Shown: positions 60,038 to 64,000 of the stretch, in pieces
Layout of the letters: every line of letters starts with the position of its first letter
Numbering within the stretch: position 1 is the stretch's first letter
Assembly: GCA_001725155.1 (NCBI GenBank)
Contig: MEFP01000001.1
Location: 186,001-250,000, forward strand
Length of the DNA: 64,000 nucleotides
Source of the DNA: Lysobacteraceae bacterium SCN 69-320
GTDB taxonomy: Bacteria > Pseudomonadota > Gammaproteobacteria > Xanthomonadales > Rhodanobacteraceae
Direction of reading: 5' to 3'
Notes under the pieces: generated by a model
What the model saw: the letters and a program-made list of their open reading frames with translations, nothing else
Told to the model about the DNA's origin: nothing
The model's database searches: none
Translations under genes and position numbers: made by a program

Positions 60038-60627
60038 TAGGGCGATTGAAAGGTGTGCTCGTATCCAAGCAGCCGCCGTGGCTGCTCGTCGACGTCAACG
60101 GTGTCGGCTACGAGCTCGAGGCGCCGATGTCGACGTTCTACGATCTGCCGGAGGTCGGCCGCGAGGTCACGCTCTGCACGCATTACGCGGTCAAGGAGGA
60201 CTCGGTCGCGCTGTACGGCTTCCTGCGCGAAGTCGAGCGCAGCCTGTTCCGCCATGTGCAGAAGGTCAGCGGCATCGGCGCCAAGATCGCGCTGGCCATA
60301 CTGTCGGGCGCGTCGGTCGAGGAATTCTCGCGTCTGGTGCAGAGCGGCGACGTCGCCGCGCTGACGCGAATTCCGGGCATCGGCAAGAAGACCGCCGAGC
60401 GCATCATCGTCGAGTTGCGCGACCGCGTCGATGCGATCGGTCCCGGCGTGCCCGGTCTCGGGCCGTCCGGCGCCGTGCCGGCCGATCCGGTGGCCGAGGC
60501 CAGCGTCGCGCTGCAGCAGCTCGGCTACAAGCCGGCCGAAGTCAGCCGCCTCGTCAAGGACGCCGCGGTGCCCGGCGACAGCGCCGAAACCATCATCCGC
60601 AAGGCGCTGCGCGCTGCGCTGCGCTGA
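60034..60627 (+). CDS. ruvA: Holliday junction helicase subunit RuvA
   Basis: A 197-residue junction-binding tetramer subunit: an N-terminal OB-fold ([28 protein letters not shown]), then two helix-hairpin-helix motifs ([15 protein letters not shown] and [18 protein letters not shown]). A flexible linker leads to the C-terminal domain that contacts RuvB ([19 protein letters not shown]). ATG 60034 is preceded by GGAGG at 60021-60025, preferred over an in-frame ATG at 60019. Confidence 0.97.
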   Translation: MIGRLKGVLVSKQPPWLLVDVNGVGYELEAPMSTFYDLPEVGREVTLCTHYAVKEDSVALYGFLREVERSLFRHVQKVSGIGAKIALAILSGASVEEFSRLVQSGDVAALTRIPGIGKKTAERIIVELRDRVDAIGPGVPGLGPSGAVPADPVAEASVALQQLGYKPAEVSRLVKDAAVPGDSAETIIRKALRAALR

Positions 60628-60658
60628 TCGCGCTACCTTCCCTTTCGACGCGACGACA

Positions 60659-62532
60659 ATGAGCAGTCACGATCACGGCAACAAGAACCTGTACGCCCTG
60701 GCCCTGGGCGCGATCGGCGTGGTCTACGGCGACATCGGCACCAGTCCGCTGTACACGCTCAAGGAAGCGTTCGGCCCGCACGGCGTGGCGATCAGCCACG
60801 ACAACGTGCTCGGCGTGCTGTCGCTGATCTTCTGGTCGCTGATCGTCGTCGTCTCGATCAAGTATGCGACCTTCATCATGTCGGCCGACAACAAGGGCGA
60901 GGGCGGCATCATGGCGCTGACCACACTGGCCCACCGCGGCGTGCGCTCGAGCGCGCGCGCGCGCTGGTTCATCATGGTGCTCGGCCTGTTCGGCGCGTCG
61001 CTGTTCTTCGGCGACAGCGTGATCACGCCGGCGATATCGGTACTCAGCGCGGTTGAAGGACTCGGGGTAGCCACGCCGGCGCTGAACCGTTACGTCGTGC
61101 CGATCGCCGTGCTCGTGCTGATGGCGCTGTTCGCGCTCCAGCGCAGTGGCACGGCGCGCGTCGCGCGCGTGTTCGCACCGATCATGGTGCTGTGGTTCCT
61201 TGCGCTCGCGGTGCTCGGCACCATCAAGATCGTCCAGGCTCCGCAGGTGCTCGCCGCGTTGAATCCGTATTACGCGGTGAACTTCTTCGTGGAGAACGGC
61301 CGCGCGGGCTTTTTCGTGCTTGCGGCCGTGGTCCTCTCCGTGACCGGCGCCGAGGCGCTTTATGCAGACATGGGGCATTTCGGCAAGCGCCCGATCCGTC
61401 GCGCCTGGTTCGCTTTCGTGCTGCCGGCGCTGATGCTGAACTACCTCGGCCAGGGCGCGCTGTTGCTCGAGGATCCGCAAGCCGCGGTGAATCCGTTCTA
61501 TCTGCTCGCGCCGCCGATGCTGCTCTATCCGATGATCGTGCTGGCGACCCTGGCCGCAGTCATCGCCTCGCAGGCGGTGATTTCCGGCGCGTTCTCGGTC
61601 ACCCGCCAGGCGATACAGCTGGGCTACCTGCCGCGCATGGAAGTCGTGCATACCTCGCGCGAAACCATGGGCCAGATCTATCTGCCCTGGCTCAACCGGG
61701 CGCTGCTCGTGCTGACCGTTGCGGTCGTCGTCGGCTTCCACAGCTCGACCAACCTGGCCGCGGCCTACGGTATTGCGGTGGTCGGCACGATGGCCATCGA
61801 CTCGGTGCTCGTCATCATCGTCGCGCGGCGGATCTGGAACTGGAAACGCTGGCACATCGCCGCGCTCGGCGGCCTGTTCCTGATCGTCGACGCCGCATTC
61901 CTCGGCGCCAATCTCGAGAAGGTCGAGCACGGCGGCTGGTTCCCGCTGGTGCTCGGCCTCGTCGTGTTCACCGTCATGACGACCTGGCGCCGCGGCCGCG
62001 AACTCGTGATCCGCGAGCTCAAGCAGGGCGGCCTCGCGCTCAAGCCCTTCATCGAGTCGATCGCCGAACATCCGCCGCTGCGCGTGCCGGGCCAGGCCGT
62101 GTTCCTGACCGCCCAGCCCGACGCGGTGCCGCATGCGCTGCTCCACAACCTCAAGCACAACAAGGTGCTGCATGAGCAGAACGTCGTGCTCACAGTGGAA
62201 TGGCTGGAAACGCCGACGGCCGAGCCCGAGGAGCGCATCGAACTCGTCTCGCTCGGCCACGACTTCCATCAGCTGACCCTGCGCTACGGTTTCGCCGAGG
62301 ATCCGGACGTGCCCGACATGCTCGCCAAGTGCGAAAAGGTCGGCCTGGTCTTCGACATGATGGACACGACCTTCTTCCTGAGCCGCGAGAGCATCGTCGC
62401 GACCGACCGCCCGGGCATGCCGCTGTGGCGCGACCGCCTGTTCGCGTTCATGCAGCGCAACGCGCTGTCGGCGACGGCCTTCTTCCAGATTCCGGGCAAT
62501 CGCCTGATCGAGCTCGGCACGCAGGTGGAGAT

Positions 62533-62536
<4 letters not shown>
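60659..62536 (+). CDS. kup: Kup-type potassium uptake protein
   Basis: A 625-residue KUP/HAK/KT transporter with about twelve membrane segments and a C-terminal cytoplasmic domain. [20 protein letters not shown] is the family signature; [32 protein letters not shown] and [17 protein letters not shown] follow. It imports K+ with protons. ATG 60659 opens [17 protein letters not shown]. It is inserted between ruvA and ruvB and overlaps ruvB by four bases, so it is translated as part of the recombination operon. The insertion is known in xanthomonads. Confidence 0.95.
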
Positions 62537-63567
<1,031 letters not shown>

Positions 63568-63654
63568 GCCCGGGTGCGACCGCGTTCAGGCGCGGCCGGC
63601 TATCCTCCCCGGCTGTTCTGCGCGCAGAAACTTCGCCTTCGCCAAGGAAGATCC

Positions 63655-64000
63655 ATGCACGCTGCTTCGTTCCGCTGGTCGCTGCGGGTCTACTGGGAAG
63701 ACACCGATGCCGGCGGCGTGGTCTACCACGCGAGCTATCTGCGCTTCCTCGAACGCGCGCGCAGCGAATATCTGCGTCATCTCGGTATTGAGCAGGAGCG
63801 GCTGCGCAAGGACAATAACGTCGTTTTCGTCGTGCGCGACATCGCGATAGGCTTCGCCAAGCCGGCGCGGCTCGACGATCTGCTGGACATCACCGTGGCC
63901 CTGGTCGAGCGGCGTCCGGCGAGTCTCGTGTTCCAGCAGCAGATCCTGCGCGCGGCCGACGGCGTGTTGTTGTCCGAGGCGCGCGTGCGAGCGGCCTGTG
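63655..64000 (+). CDS. ybgC: Tol-Pal-linked acyl-CoA thioesterase YbgC (partial)
   Basis: The first 115 residues of a hotdog-fold thioesterase; the rest is beyond the window. RVYWEDTDAGGVVYHASYLRFLERARSEYLRHLG holds the catalytic Asp of the 4-hydroxybenzoyl-CoA thioesterase type. ATG 63655 gives the usual short N-terminus. ybgC normally heads the tolQRAB-pal operon, which probably follows. Confidence 0.95.
   Translation, partial: MHAASFRWSLRVYWEDTDAGGVVYHASYLRFLERARSEYLRHLGIEQERLRKDNNVVFVVRDIAIGFAKPARLDDLLDITVALVERRPASLVFQQQILRAADGVLLSEARVRAAC

Overview
The window is a high-GC, gene-dense stretch of a gammaproteobacterial chromosome. Gene content and order point to the Xanthomonadales/Lysobacterales, most like a Rhodanobacteraceae-type genome. 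The markers are: a dcw cluster without murD, followed by lpxC, a DciA-like gene, an M23 peptidase, secA and a MutT-ThiE fusion; a pilDCB / pilin / pilRS / sucCD block; and ruvC-ruvA-kup-ruvB-ybgC. The genus is an inference; no rRNA or tRNA gene was seen.

Layout. 1-2450: tail of a PanE-like reductase, a DUF3297 gene, an intergenic patch of hairpin repeats, and a secreted cysteine-rich protein with one CxxCH heme site. 2900-18500: a long rightward division and cell-wall cluster (mraZ rsmH ftsL ftsI murF mraY ftsW murG murC ddlB ftsQ ftsA ftsZ, then lpxC), most genes joined by 4-base stop/start overlaps. It is preceded by a clear MraZ operator. murE and murD are both missing from their usual places. 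18500-23900: dciA-like gene (leftward), M23 peptidase, secA, mutT-thiE fusion.

23900-36800 is a leftward type IV pilus block: coaE, pilD, pilC, pilB, then a membrane sulfatase-fold protein and a phospholipid-methyltransferase-like protein, two pilin genes, pilR and pilS. Each pilin gene has a GG-N10-GC sigma-54 promoter, fitting control by the adjacent PilS-PilR pair. The two enzyme genes between the pilins and pilB are the best candidate here for an undescribed function, possibly modification of pilin with a phospholipid-derived group.

37000-48600: sucCD, glutamine-dependent nadE, glk, a secreted pair (unknown protein plus papain-like protease), a leftward ECF sigma factor/Ser-Thr kinase pair, bamD, and divergent rluD. 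48600-54400: pgeF fused in frame to a DUF4166 domain, a DCC-family thiol protein, a convergent saccharopine-dehydrogenase-like protein, and clpB. 54500-64000: FmdB zinc ribbon, DUF3011 secreted protein, aspS, an alpha/beta hydrolase, an orphan secreted protein, ruvC, ruvA, kup, ruvB and the start of ybgC, which runs off the window.
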